The position numbers and the translations under genes were made by a program. Positions 24,111 to 34,372 of a stretch of DNA of 64,000 bases are shown here, piece by piece. This DNA is from Polytrichum commune (taxonomy: Eukaryota; Streptophyta; Polytrichopsida; Polytrichales; Polytrichaceae): the NCBI GenBank assembly GCA_950295325.1, contig OX485803.1, forward strand, positions 17,668,001 through 17,732,000, written 5' to 3'. Position 1 is the stretch's first letter. Every line of letters begins with the position of its first letter. Under the pieces are notes generated by a model. That model worked only from the letters and a program-made list of their open reading frames with translations, was not told where the DNA came from and made no database searches.

Positions 24111-24124
24111 ACGGGGCGAACCGA

Positions 24125-24255
24125 CCGCTAGTTACAAATGAACCAGTTGAAGTTCAAGACTTCAAGAGGATTACCGATCATTTTAAAGGGATTTAGAAAA
24201 TCTACCTCAAATTCAAAAAATGAAAACTAAAAGATCACACCGTGTAAGTACAACA
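24125..24255 (-). repeat. Family G dispersed repeat, copy 4
   Basis: Partial reverse-orientation copy: AACCAGTTGAAGTTCAAGAC, GGATTACCGATCATTTTAAA, TCTACCTCAAATTC. Confidence 0.6.
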
Positions 24256-24954
24256 TTTAGTGTAGTGACTAGGTGAGGGAGGAGTTATAGTTGTTGAAGA
24301 GTTCAATGTGATGGAAAATAGGAAGTTAAAAGGGCAATGCTTGTATGCAAGTTTTTTGTCTTCCAATTATTAGGAATAAGTTGGCTTATGCTGTGAATAT
24401 GATTGGCTTTGCCCTAGAGTAGAGCTCTCGCTTTGCTTTCTTTTTCCTCACCCATAAGTTTGTCCATGGATGAATGTATACAAATGAATGTGGAAATTAG
24501 ACAACTAATGTGGATGGACCTCAATTACTCTTAGATAACTAGAGCACCCAAGTAAGAAACTAAAGAGACTTATCTAGTCTTTTTCTTTGGGGGGGGGGGG
24601 GGGAGTAATCCCCACTCTTAAAATTAGGCATGGGGAAAACTATAGACAAAGGAAGTACATTGATCCAACTCATCAAGTGGGCAGGGTCTTATGTGCATAG
24701 CACCTTGTTAGTACTAATAACTTCATTTAGATTATTGAGCCTAATATTACTTAGCCTTCCCAACATGTTGTATGGGCCCAAGAATAAGATGGGAATTGTC
24801 CTCTCATAATTCCCTTGAGATTCTCTTGCACCCAAATTCAAGGTGGGACAAGGTTGTTGGTCGATGGTCGATGAGCACTTACCGAATGGGAAGGGCCTCA
24901 ACAACTAGGATGGCTAGTAGCATAGGTGGCTAAATCCAGTGAGAATGCAGGGAT
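24256..24954. other. Intergenic with poly-G run
   Basis: G run at about 24589-24603. No gene was supported; a 71-codon minus frame (24689-24904) has no features. Confidence 0.45.
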
Positions 24955-25240
24955 GCCCCTAGGGGGTGGACTCTTCATACCACATAAGAACTAACGTGAG
25001 TGGAAGAAGGGTATAGTTTGAGGTATTAGGGCACATAGTATACATAATGGAGAGGTATTATTGTTCTCTAGTGTGTACATTTAAAAAGGTTATCAAGAAT
25101 GTTGAAGTAAATGTAGATGTACAAAAGGGGACCCTACGGCTTAGAGAAAAATTGACAATAGATGTGTTAGTATCATTCAATTCAAGTTTTCATCCGTTGT
25201 TGTCATATGGTAATAGTCCTTAATGACTATCTTGTCCATC
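24955..25240 (+). repeat. Family L dispersed repeat, copy 1
   Basis: Colinear with 50000-50280: GGGGGTGGACTCTTCA, AACTAACGTGAGTG, AGAGGTATT, CTCTAGTGTGTACATTTAAA, then AAAAGG(G)GACC and ATATG(G/A)TAATAGTCC. Confidence 0.7.
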
Positions 25241-25414
25241 CATAGTTAGGCATGCCACTCTGTCCAATCACATAAGTTTGGTGGAGAGGCTATGAATTAG
25301 GATCCCTTCAAGCTTCAACATCTCTTCTCAAATATCTCAAGGGAAACACATCACTATCCAAAGGTAATATGTTTGCACCAGAAGTATAATAAACAAGTGT
25401 TCGTGGGACAAAGG

Positions 25415-25985
25415 AGGGCACTACAAGAGAAGATACACCCAAAAATCAAATTTTGATACAAAGTTTTGTAAAAAAAATGGGCCACTCCAACAAGTTTCCA
25501 AAGATTTTTATTTATTTTGTGAATCATACCTTTTCTTGCCAAAGTTAAAATTTAAGGTCTTAGAAATACAATGTGATGCACAAAAAAAAACTAGGGACAT
25601 GTTGATATATCAAATTTTGGTTCCAAATAATCCAAAAAAACAATTTTCTAGCAAGCTTTCAAAGATACTTTTAAACTTATAACTTAAAATTTTGGGAATC
25701 CTAAGAGGCACACAAGAGAAGGTGAACCATTTCAATAAATCAAAATTTCGTCCAACATGCTTCTAGGGTTTCCCTAAATCTTGTAAATTGTACTTCCATT
25801 AATAGAATTACAATTTAAATTCTTAAGGGCACTCTAAGAGGCACACAAGTGGAGGTGAGCCATGTTTAAAAATCAAAACTTGATTCAAAGTCTCAAAAGA
25901 ACAGGGTTTTCTAGCATGTTTGCAAGGTTTCCCTTAATCTTGTAATTTGTAGTTCTGATAACGGAATCATAAGTTAAAATTCTCC
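25415..25985 (+). repeat. Diverged tandem array, four units of about 130-160 bp
   Basis: Units begin near 25420, 25577, 25709 and 25843. Each runs through a GGCACACAAG-type start, a GTGA(A/G)CCAT block, ATCAAAATTTGATTC, TTTCTAGCA, CAAGGTTTCCC and TAATCTTGTAA, then AAAATTCT. The last two units are the best preserved. Confidence 0.65.
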
Positions 25986-26029
25986 AGGGTTTGTTAAGAA
26001 ACACACTCTAAACAACTCTAAAAGGTTCG

Positions 26030-26510
26030 TCAAGCCTTTGTACAAGTACCCAATATGGTAATGGGAGGGGAAACTCCAAGCATTGAAGCCATCCCCTTCA
26101 TTCAACCCGAACTATTGAAATGGAAAAAAAAAAAAAAAAAAAAAACCACCTTTGTGGTGCATGTAGACTAAAACAAACTCCAAAAATCAAATATTAAAAT
26201 GAGTTCATCACCAAAACTACATTTCCACTCATTCTATTTTTTATTCTTTTATTTTTTTTCTCTACTATATAGAATGGATTCCAAAGGTCAACACTTGAGA
26301 GTGGATGGACCAAACCTAACCTTAAGCCACCCTTAAGCCTTCATACAAATACCGAATATACTAAGGAGAAGGAATGCTTGAGAGTACTCAACACATTGCC
26401 TTCAGTCAACCACACATTCAACTTTAGCTATTCACATGAAAGAACCCTTTGAGGAGCATGTAGACTAAAAATAAAAACTTAAAGATGGAGGTGAGGTTTG
26501 GTCACCAAAC
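26030..26510 (+). repeat. Direct duplication, period about 300 bp
   Basis: AAGCCTTTGTACAAGTACC / AAGCCTTCATACAAATACC, then GAGAA-GAA, CCTTCA-TCAAC and GCATGTAGACTAAAA, recur at about 26033 and 26336. A 22-nt A run (26124-26145) interrupts the first unit. Confidence 0.65.
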
Positions 26511-27804
26511 TATATTCTTGAATATTATTATCTTTTTGCCACATAAGAAATATATACAATTTTCTTCAATTCTTGTGATATTCATAGGATATGACAGTAG
26601 ATGAACTTGTAGAGATGCCAACGTGAAACCTTGTAGAAACGATGCACAAGAAGTGGCTTCAACAATTTGGCAACAAGTTGACTTCCATGCATGAAGCAAA
26701 TGTGGACGATTTGATATGTGTGTTCATGCATATTGTGAAGAAGAAGTTATGATTGAAGGGGGATCTACTAGTAAAGGCCATGATTTGGCATCCTTGAAAA
26801 TGAAGGTTGTTGGCAGATGTGAAGATCCCAAGATGTTCGCAAATGCCATGAAGTCTTATCATGGACTGTAGATCTTAATATTAGGGATTTGTGCTTTGGA
26901 AGGCTCAAGGTTGTTTGGGTCCAATTAATATGTGTCGTGGTATACATATGCGTTAAGATGATTATTTGGGGGATATTACGTGCGTGATCTTGATTTGACT
27001 GCACCTAATTGTTATACACAACACCATTTTTTTCTGTCAATTTAATTGACCATGTCGTTACTTAGACGGTGTAGGAGATGTAAATTGTTAGCATGCTCTA
27101 CTTGTTGCAAATATTATTTTTCAACTAAGAGCTTTTGTTGTTCCGGAACATATGTACTTACATCCGACAACCAAATATAACATACAAAAGATCTTAATAT
27201 ATTTAAGGGAGAGGGGGTAATTGATTACTATAATTTGTTGTTGTCTACGAATAAAATGAATATTGAAAATTTTAAAGTAGAGGTATGTACAAATCACAAT
27301 TCAAAAATCCAAAAAAGAAAGAAAAAAGACGAAGAAGACAATATTTGTGCCTACCTCATGACTCAAAAGACCATTTGTTCATAAAAACTAGATGCTATCA
27401 TCTCCCTAGCTTCAGTGACGCATGTTGCATAGTCAAAACCTCATGAGCTACGTCATCTAGATGAAAAAATGCTTTCTAAACCTTTCTCAAATTTGAAAGC
27501 AACAGTGGATTGGGGATGAGGTATTCAATTTGCAAGCGAACCTTGGGGACCGAGATATTTAATCTCAAAAAGACATCGGTTTCCAACTCCAGAAACTGAA
27601 GAAGAAAAAAAATCCGTCAGATGGTGTTGTCACGAAAGTACCTTGTTTTTGACCAGTGTGTCCAATTTATGATAATTATAAATTGGACTCGACACATGTA
27701 ACTGGAGTCATATCCTAACAACCGCCGCCCGTGTCAAAAGGGAGGTGTATTCTAACAGGACCACGTGGTTCTAGTAGCTCGCGTCTTCCTCCTTATACAT
27801 TATC
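26511..27804. other. Intergenic, no recognised feature
   Basis: Short overlapping minus-strand frames (26502-27004) carry no domain. No repeat unit was recognised. Confidence 0.45.
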
Positions 27805-28240
27805 TTAGGGGCGGTTTACACTATGGACCATGAAGTCGTCCCACGGCCGTTTAAGCGATGTGATTGGACGTTGAAGTCGTCCCGGGACGACTTGGGTTTA
27901 CACCAAGGAAAAAATGGCAGAGTGACCACGGAGGTTGAGGTCCACAAATTTTGTATTTTAAGCCTACTATATCCACTGGCATGGTCCAACGGGCTTTCCG
28001 TTGGGAGGGGCAAAAGAGGTGGTCCTGGAAAAACAGTCAGGGGCCCATGGCAGAAAAATGCCAAAATAAAATTTTTAATAAATTTTTATTGTCCGCTGCA
28101 GGTTACTGTTAAAACGGATTAACGGTTTAATTTCAGGGCACAATGAAAAGGCCGTTATATGAAGGATTTGTCATTTCTCTTTCTTGCAACATAGTGATAG
28201 AGTGATAGATTTTTTTTCGCAAAATTTTTTTTCCGCAGAA

Positions 28241-29657
28241 ATGGAAGGATACTTTGTTGATGAGGAAGCACGTAGAGAGTCACAAGGAGAGTGGTCACAA
28301 AATTCAGAGTGGATGCAACGAGTGTCAAATCAAAATTTCAGAGAGAATCAAAATTCGATTTCACGAATGTTGCAAGGTCTGAATGTGCTCCCCAACACTT
28401 TTAGTGTATTTCATCCTCCTCCACTTCTGAACATGACAAATTACAGACAAGGAGGACAGTTAGATAGTCATCATGTTATAGAAGAAATGTTTGAAGAAAA
28501 AGAGGAAACCGAGGGAGCAGCAAAGAGCCAACTAGCAGGAAGAAAGAGGGGGCGTGTTACAAAAGAATCAACAAAGAAGATGAAGAAAGGCGACAAGAGG
28601 AATACAATCGAAATTGGCGAATCGGAAGAAGAAGAAGAAGAAGAAATTAGCAGAATCAAATGGAAGGATTTTGAAGTGCATCACCTGATAGCAATTCGCG
28701 GGGAGATGGAGGAAGAATTCACAAAAACAGCAAACAAGCAAGGTAATATGTTTTTCAATTTTTTTTGTAATTTGATTTTTGGTAAAAGGTAAATGTGGTA
28801 AAAAGTAAATGTGGTAAAAGGTAAATATGGTAAAAGATAAAAGATAAAAGGTAAACGTATGATGTTGGCCGTATGATGGGCCCGTAGAGGCCTTAGCCTT
28901 AGCCCCTATGCCCCCCCTCCCCCCATAGTCGGGCGGCCGCTGCCGCGGGGGCTTCGAGTTTTGTTACTGTATTTAGTAAAAGTTTGTCAAGGTCGGGAAT
29001 GGAACCCGCGTCTCCTCTACCCTAAACCTCTATCCTTACCACTACGTTACACTCCCTACTTCGATACCAATGACGTCGCTTATGTCCTTATACTACACTT
29101 CAACTATGCTGAATTTTTTTTTTCAGGGTCAATTTCAACATCTTTTAGCTTCTGGTTTGGAGTTTTTAATGTGTTTTCCTGTTGCTACTGTAGGTACCAA
29201 CTCTTGGCTCAAATTGCAGATTCGAATGGTCGCTGCAATCAAAGGTTTCAACCGTTCCTGGTTATCGTGCAAAAAAAAATACAAAACCATCTTAAGTGAA
29301 TACAGAACTGACAAGAGAGCAAATGAAATTTCAGGCAGTGATAGAAAACAAGAATGCAAGTGGTTTACAGAGATGGATCAATGGTATGGTAGTAGGGCCA
29401 GTGTTCACAATGAAATTCCTGCTAGTGCTACAGAATCTTGGGCAGAAGATAATATTCCTTCTACCCCTACACCGTCTCAGACAACAACTTCTGCACCGCC
29501 AACACAAGAGAAGAAAAAGAAGACACAAGAGAAGATTGAAAATCTTCTAGAACATGTTGTAGGAAATTCAGGGGCACTTCTTGCTTCATTCCAAGAATCT
29601 ACTGCTATCCTCAAGAATATGGATAAGAATTTTGCAGCTCTTATAGCTAAATTCTAG
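28241..29657 (+). CDS. PIF/Harbinger ORF1, MYB/SANT-like DNA-binding protein
   Basis: ORF1 proteins of PIF/Harbinger elements bind the transposon ends and help the transposase reach the nucleus. Best model: exon 1 28241-28742, intron 28743-29193 (GT...TAG), exon 2 29194-29657. This gives 966 nt, 321 residues plus stop, in phase across the junction. Residues about 100-120 are a basic nuclear-localisation-like stretch (GRKRGRV...KKMKKGDKR), about 127-135 an acidic run, and about 139-235 a trihelix/MYB-like domain. Visible there are WKDFEVHHLIAIRGEMEEEF, then W and L spaced as in the family, GFNRSWLSCKKKYKTILSEY and a WFTEMDQWYG end. The C-terminus is a Lys-rich segment plus amphipathic helix ending MDKNFAALIAKF. 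ATG 28241 is the first ATG; upstream open sequence uses only TTG. The other acceptor considered (TTTTCAG at about 29126) is out of phase. Confidence 0.8.
28780..29070 (-). mobile_element. tRNA-derived SINE-like insertion in the ORF1 intron
   Basis: On the minus strand, TAACGTAGTGGTAAGG (about 29035-29050) resembles a pol III A box. GCGGGTTCCATTCCCG (about 28993-29008) forms a T-arm-like hairpin containing a B box (GGTTCCATTCC), about 40 nt downstream, as in tRNA-headed plant SINEs. The 3' part ends in a simple tail of TTTTATC/TTTTACC repeats (plus strand 28780-28857, repeated GGTAAAA units). A GC-rich block with GCGGCCGC lies between. No target duplication was identified, so the ends are approximate. 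Confidence 0.55.
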
Positions 29658-29659
29658 AT

Positions 29660-29938
29660 TTAATCACTATCACTATCAGTTTCCATAATACTAGATTTCT
29701 GCCGTAGTTTGTATTGCCACAAACTTTCTGCCAATGTTTCGTGCATCGTTGTAGCTTCCTGCAGAAGGTCATTAGCCTTCTCATTTTCTCTCAATAAAAA
29801 TAAATTTGTCTCTTCATCATTTTCTTCATCTGCAATTGGCATATCTTCCCTAGCTAATATCCTTCTTCGCACTTCCGCAATTCCAGCATGGTCATTCCTC
29901 TTGGTCCACATTCGGTTTACACCTAGTGAGGGGCCCAA
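29660..29938 (-). pseudogene. Convergent ORF, possible second-ORF remnant
   Basis: Ninety-two codons open from a TTG, ending two bases beyond the ORF1 stop, tail to tail. The product is charged: LGVNRMWTKRNDHAGIAEV, then an acidic/coiled stretch (ADEENDEETNLFLLRENEKA) and an acidic tail METDSDSD. In a PIF/Harbinger element the second gene is the DDE transposase. This could be the last exon left after internal deletion, but no DDE motif is present and the resemblance is not established. The ORF runs into the subterminal repeat on the right. Confidence 0.4.
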
Positions 29939-30059
29939 CGGCTTTGTAAATCAAATTTTTAATAACTCGGACCATGAAATGTAGACCATGAACTCGTACC
30001 AAGGAATAAGGCATCTTCCGTGGGACGAGTTCATGGTCTATGGTGTAAACCGCCCCTTA

Positions 30060-30671
30060 TAGTCGCTAATACTACCGTATATTTTGATACTCAAAAGTCG
30101 TTGGCCATGTCCCAAATTGGGTGCAGGTGTGAACGGGGACACCAAGCGCAGCCGGTGCGGCTACTAATGCAACAGTGAGCACGAGGTGCATTCCAAGACG
30201 CCTTCCTTCCCAACTCCGACAAGGCCTGTAGTACTAGGGGCCACTTCTTAAATTTATTAGAGGTCGAAGGATCGCTTATTAAATAGCAATTCCAATATGC
30301 CGCAAAGTTGGACTTGGAAACTGTAGTAACTGACGGGTTGAGCACACCTTGGTTCTGCTTGAAATTTGCAGAGATTTTTCAATTGTACGGGATTTACCCA
30401 ACAAAAATATCCAATAAAATAGTGGATGTTACTATTCAATGCAATAACATCATCTCACTCGGGGCTTCAATTTCTATGAACGAAAGTTTCGATAGGTTAT
30501 TCGGACATTAAAGGAACATGAATGACTTTGCTTGGTGAAGTATGATATTTTCATTAGTTGATTAGAGCGTTGCGTAGCTTTCTACTAGTAACAAGCATAC
30601 ATTGGAATAATCGTTCAGTTTGTGCGGTGATGTGGGCCTTGCTTACATGGTCACTTACTCTTCTTAATCAA
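30060..30671. other. Intergenic, no supported gene
   Basis: Slightly less AT-rich at its left end. The frames 30091-30345 and 30257-30511 overlap on opposite strands, with no recognisable product. Confidence 0.4.
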
Positions 30672-30800
30672 ACACCTATTTCTGAGTGGTATATGGCAAG
30701 GGTTGTAGTAAAGAATGGACACTAGAACCAACATTTTTTACATAGGATTGGCTTGTGTGCTCATGTGATAGACGACACCATTCTCGGGTCAATAGTCTAG
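30672..30800 (+). repeat. Family E dispersed repeat copy
   Basis: Clear forward core: ACACCTATTTCTGAGTGGTA, TATGGCAAGGGTTGTAGTAA, then AATGGACACTAG. Confidence 0.65.
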
Positions 30801-31294
30801 AGGTTTGGGAAGGCTTATGTCATCGACATAAGAGAGATGAAGTCTTCCACTTTGATGTCTTAGATCTTACTACGTCTTTTACTCCTGTACAAGGATAACC
30901 TTCTTCAATGACATCAATTATGTTAACTTACTAATTTTGGACTAAGCACCCCTATTGTACGTCATTCAAATTCAAATTCAATACCGTAGGTTCATAGCTG
31001 GTTCTACACATGTTAGCCGAATAATTAATTAAAGTTCAAAAAGTAGGTTCGGCACCTAAGAATAGTATATTCATATTTTCAACAATTTTTTCTTTTACTT
31101 TTTAAAAATTCAGCTTAAATTCATTTTTAATTTTCTATTTATGCTTATATCTTGTACATCTCTCTTGCATTGAATGACAAGTAAGATGTAAGTGAAGAGT
31201 TGAGAATGCTCTGTGCTTTATGCAAGTAGAGTGGAGTTGTGTTCAACAATGCATATGGGATATGTAAACTTTGAGGTGAAGCACCGAGTTAGAC
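30801..31294. other. Intergenic, no recognised feature
   Basis: Nothing beyond AT-rich single-copy sequence was seen. Confidence 0.4.
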
Positions 31295-31655
31295 TTCATT
31301 TTTATAACACGCATAACTTTTGCATAGAGTCTTCAAATGACATAAAATTTCTTGGAGGTGAAAGATTACTTGATTTCTAAACTTTTCTTAGACCAACAAA
31401 ATTCCAAAAAAGTTGATCTTCTATGCACAAATGAGCTCCGAAAAACTGTTATGAACGCATTTTAATTTTTTGATCTTTACACGGCCGCAATGTTTTGTCC
31501 ATATCTTTTGCATAAAGACTTATTTTGACACAAAACTTGTTGGAGGTTGAAGAAGGATTGATTTCTCAACTTTTGTTAGTTGGACAAAATTCTATAAAAC
31601 TTCATCTTCTATGCTCAATTGGACTCCAAAAATTTGTGTACAACACATTTGAAAA
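31295..31655 (+). repeat. Direct duplication, period about 198 bp
   Basis: TTTTGCATA(G/A)AG, GACA(T/C)AAAA, TT-TTGGAGGT-GAAG, GATTTCT-AACTTTT, TTAG, CAAAATTC and ATCTTCTATGC occur in order at 31307 and 31505. Confidence 0.7.
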
Positions 31656-32194
31656 GCCTCACCTAGAGTCTTGCTACTTCTTAACCCATATTCTTTGTGG
31701 ATTAATATAAGTGAGCTTGGTTACAAAAGGAGCACCTTCTCTCTTTCAAAATTGACATATGCTTCCACTGTAAGTTAAACTCTAGTGAGAAGTAAACATT
31801 TCTTACTTTTCGGCAATTTTGAAAAATAATTAATTTTATATTCGGAAAAAAATGCCAATAATATTCCAAAATTTTTGGTATCTATTTTTAGAATTATTTT
31901 GTGCCGAACGTGCTTTTAAACTACGGTATGAAGATTAGAGGAACCCTAAACACATCTTGGAGGTTTGGTTCACAGACATCTCAATGTTTTTTTCAACTGC
32001 TGACCGGACGAGACGATTCCCGATTTGATCCCAAGAACCAAATCATTTGTGGAGTTGGAAGTGCCCATAATAACTACTACTACTACAAACAAACTTACAT
32101 CACAAGCAACTTCTCGCACTCGTAACGTAAGCTTGGCAGCAGTGGTAGGCTGGGGAGATTTGTGGGCATATTCAGTCCGTCCATAAATACTAGT
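31656..32194. other. Intergenic, no recognised feature
   Basis: Contains a (TAC)n stretch near 32073-32085. No gene was supported. Confidence 0.4.
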
Positions 32195-32703
32195 GTAGTG
32201 TTTCCAAGTCCATTCGGTCACAGCTTTTGACATCTTCGGTCTTCCCTTGTTAAATTGCGAGAATATTTGACAAATTCCTCTAAAATGGTCGGCGTTTTGC
32301 CTGAAGTCTTGAACTTCGACGACACTGAATATCCCATGGTAACTTTTTTCGTATGAATAAGTGAACAAATACTGTCGTCATGGATGATGGATGAGTTCAT
32401 CCACTGGCCGAAACCCTTACCTTCTCTTGTCAGCGAACCCGTGATGAAATGTTGTCGCGGGTGACTGAAATTTGGATGAAAAACCACTTGGGAGGTGACA
32501 GTAATTTCAACACTGGAAATCTATAATTCCCCCAAGAAATTTTACAAGGAATGACAAATAATAATGTCGGGTTAGCATTTAGTGTTGGTGACACTATACC
32601 GCAGTTTACGAACTAGCAACGGGTAGGACAACTAGAATCGGTGACACTAAATATCCCCTTCTAAGTGTCGTTATTTCTCAAACTCAACTGGTTCATCTGT
32701 GAC
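32195..32703 (+). repeat. Family G dispersed repeat, copy 5, split by a MITE
   Basis: The left part ends CTGAAGTCTTGAACTTCGAC and the right part resumes GTTATTTCTCAAACTCAACT then GGTTCATCTGTGACTA. In uninterrupted copies these two blocks are adjacent. The gap is filled by the CACTA-like MITE at 32323-32667, giving relative ages: G first, MITE later. Family H follows immediately at 32704. Confidence 0.75.
32323..32667 (-). mobile_element. CACTA-like MITE family D, copy 1 (345 bp)
   Basis: One end reads CACTTAGAAGGGGATATTTA then GTGTCACC on the reverse strand. The other begins CACTGAATATCCCATGG. It is reverse-colinear with 37130-37462 (shared CTTCTCTTGTCAGC, GGATGATGGATGAGTT, TTTACAAGGAATGACAA). 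CACT-initiated TIRs suggest the CACTA superfamily, but a 3-bp duplication is not clear. Confidence 0.65.
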
Positions 32704-32995
32704 TATAGTAGAGGCGCCCCTAACCATCGATCGCTTAAGAGGTTTTGCACTAGCTCTGGACAAGTAGAATAACGCGGTGCAATTTTTCCCCCGTGCGGGA
32801 AGACGGAAATCGGGAGGACTGAATTTTTTTTTCAGTAATTTAATTCGTTAAATTGAAATTACTGTGATTTCTTAAAGTCAAAAGTCGGTCCAAGCATACT
32901 ACCAATGTCCTGAGTCTATCAGAACCGCTCATTTGAGGCAAATTCCTTTTCACTTGAGTACTCAAAACCAAAGATATGTGTCATGGCACTCTTGA
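32704..32995 (+). repeat. Family H dispersed repeat, copy 2
   Basis: Colinear with 7425-7720. It abuts the end of family G copy 5. Confidence 0.65.
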
Positions 32996-32999
32996 TCCC

Positions 33000-33085
33000 A
33001 CCATGATCGAAATTCAGTCCCAGCACAATCAAAATTCAGTCCCAGTGCAACCGAAGTTCAGTTCCAGCGCGATCGAAATTCAACG
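33000..33085 (+). repeat. 21-bp minisatellite, four units
   Basis: Units of the form CGAAATTCAGTCCCAGCACAA, with substitutions AAAATTCAGTCCCAGTGCAA, CGAAGTTCAGTTCCAGCGCG and CGAAATTCAACGG. Confidence 0.75.
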
Positions 33086-33654
33086 GGGTGCTGATCGATC
33101 GATCAAGAATAGGTGGTTCGAATCTAGCAGCCGTGGTTCTCCCTGTTCATTGATTTGAAGTGTGCACTACTACTACTACTAACCTGGAAGCAACAGCAGC
33201 AGCAACAACAACGGATGCCTGGAATGATGCGCCTCCCGAATTTGGTGGCAGGAAGCATCTAGTCACATAATCCACTTACGACGATACCGAATTGCCTCGA
33301 ATATTTGACTTTCACACTGTACACGTTTAGAAGCGCAGAGTCAAGCCTACCGATGTGGGTGGGTGGGTGGGTGGGTGGGGGGGTGGACTTTGGATCCATG
33401 ATACGAGAATAGATAGATGCTTTCCTTCTTCCCTAACTACCCCGCGTCACGTTTGTAGGAGTGAGCAACTTGCGGTTACGAATCGTAGCACTCAATCAAA
33501 CAAAACCACCAGACCGTCACAAGTTTTTGTGGGTCAGAAAGTCACGGGGGCCGCTTGTGCTCCACAGTTGCCTATCAAGTAGTAGCATAATTGGCACTCA
33601 CTTATCCTCAATCAGGTGAAACACCTTACCATTGTCCCGGGGCGATTTTAGGGC
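33086..33654. other. Intergenic with microsatellites
   Basis: (ACT)n at about 33167-33181, AGC/AAC triplets at 33190-33211, and (TGGG)n at 33355-33384, a possible G-quadruplex. A short fragment of the family G tail lies at about 33120-33157. Confidence 0.55.
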
Positions 33655-33880
33655 CATAATCAATTGGTCAAAGATGCTAGTGTTTCGAAGTCCAACTGTG
33701 TTCCAGGTTGACATGTTCCGGCTGTTCTTTAATAAATTGGAGGTAGATTCTCTAGATTCCCTCTACAACGGCCGGTAATATTATTCCTGAGCTCTTGGAC
33801 TTCGACCGATTGTTTCTCAAACTCCACCGGTCCATCTGTGACTAGCGGAGCCGGTCGGCTCTCCCCGTTCATTGACATAT
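33655..33880 (+). repeat. Family G dispersed repeat, copy 6
   Basis: TGTTTCGAAGTCCAACTGTG, ATTGGAGGTAGATTCTCTAG, TTCTCAAACTCCACCGGTCC and ATCTGTGACTAGCGG, ending in CTCTCCCCGTTCATTGAC. Confidence 0.7.
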
Positions 33881-34057
33881 ACGAGCTGATTGTCAAGGTT
33901 GCCGTCTCGCTTTGCACGCAGTAAAGAAAAGGAAAATCGACACAAACATCTAGGTGAGGTAGAACGGACCACCTTTCAACGGAATGATCGTACATGGGTG
34001 GCCGGGAGCTTGGAAAAAGGCACCCCAATTTTCCCACTTTACCTCACGACTTCCACC

Positions 34058-34372
34058 ATGGATGTGTGTACCTGTGTCGGAGTCAATAAAGAGGGTAAGT
34101 TGTGTGGGATAAAATTGCGGCCATATCCCCCAATCTTTTCCCCTGCAAAAAGCTTTTGTCATGCAAAACACAAATCCGCCTCCAACATCCTTTCTAGTTT
34201 GTGCACGTTCGCATCGCTTCCCGCAGGGGCTCACCAACCACCATCGTGCAAGGGTTGTTTTATGAAAACGTTATACTACAACAATAGGATGGGAATATTC
34301 TATCAATCTAGACGACAGCATGAAAATATCGTTAAAACATCAAAAAAATCCATGTTACTTATAAAAATTTAA
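34058..34372 (+). CDS. Hypothetical 104-residue zinc-knuckle-like protein
   Basis: Open frame from an ATG in a strong plant initiation context (CCACCATGGA) to a stop at 34372. Residues 4-39 show C-T-C-V-G-V-N-K-E-G-K-L-C, then 17 residues later SFCHAKH. This fits the short C-x-G-(T/N)-K-x-G-x-x-C...(Y/F)-C-x-x-H zinc motif found in several plant and transposon-associated proteins. The rest is Ser/Cys-containing and then basic, without a recognised domain. A good 5' splice site (GAGG|GTAAGTTG) lies inside the motif at about 34096, so it could be a first exon or a pseudogene. No homologous copy occurs in the window. Function unknown. Confidence 0.3.
   Translation: MDVCTCVGVNKEGKLCGIKLRPYPPIFSPAKSFCHAKHKSASNILSSLCTFASLPAGAHQPPSCKGCFMKTLYYNNRMGIFYQSRRQHENIVKTSKKSMLLIKI

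Larger units (their letters stand above)
27808..30056 (+). mobile_element. PIF/Harbinger element carrying ORF1 (2249 bp)
   Basis: TIRs of about 45 bp begin GGGGCGGTTTACACTATGG (left) and GGGGCGGTTTACACCATAG (reverse complement of the right end), followed by GACCATGAA and CGTCCCACGG in both. It is flanked by TTA at 27805-27807 and 30057-30059. It contains an intact-looking MYB/SANT-like ORF1 and a small convergent minus-strand ORF. No DDE transposase is visible, so it is probably nonautonomous for catalysis but may still supply the DNA-binding partner. Subterminal GTCGTCCCGGGACGAC and extra GGTTTACAC motifs (27893 and 29922) may be ORF1 binding sites. Confidence 0.9.

Noticed and set aside
27816-28122. 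ORFs on both strands at the left end of the Harbinger element
   Set aside because: They lie in the noncoding subterminal region upstream of ORF1 and use TIR sequence.
28990-29060. Functional tRNA gene on the minus strand
   Set aside because: A and B boxes are present but no complete acceptor stem or cloverleaf can be formed; better explained as a SINE head.
29070-29193. ORF upstream of 29194 as part of exon 2
   Set aside because: Joining exon 1 at the TTTTCAG acceptor (about 29126) breaks the frame. The CTGTAG acceptor at 29193 is in phase and restores the MYB-like spacing.
33112-33125. B-box-like GGTTCGAATC
   Set aside because: It sits next to a fragment of the family G tail with no A box upstream.
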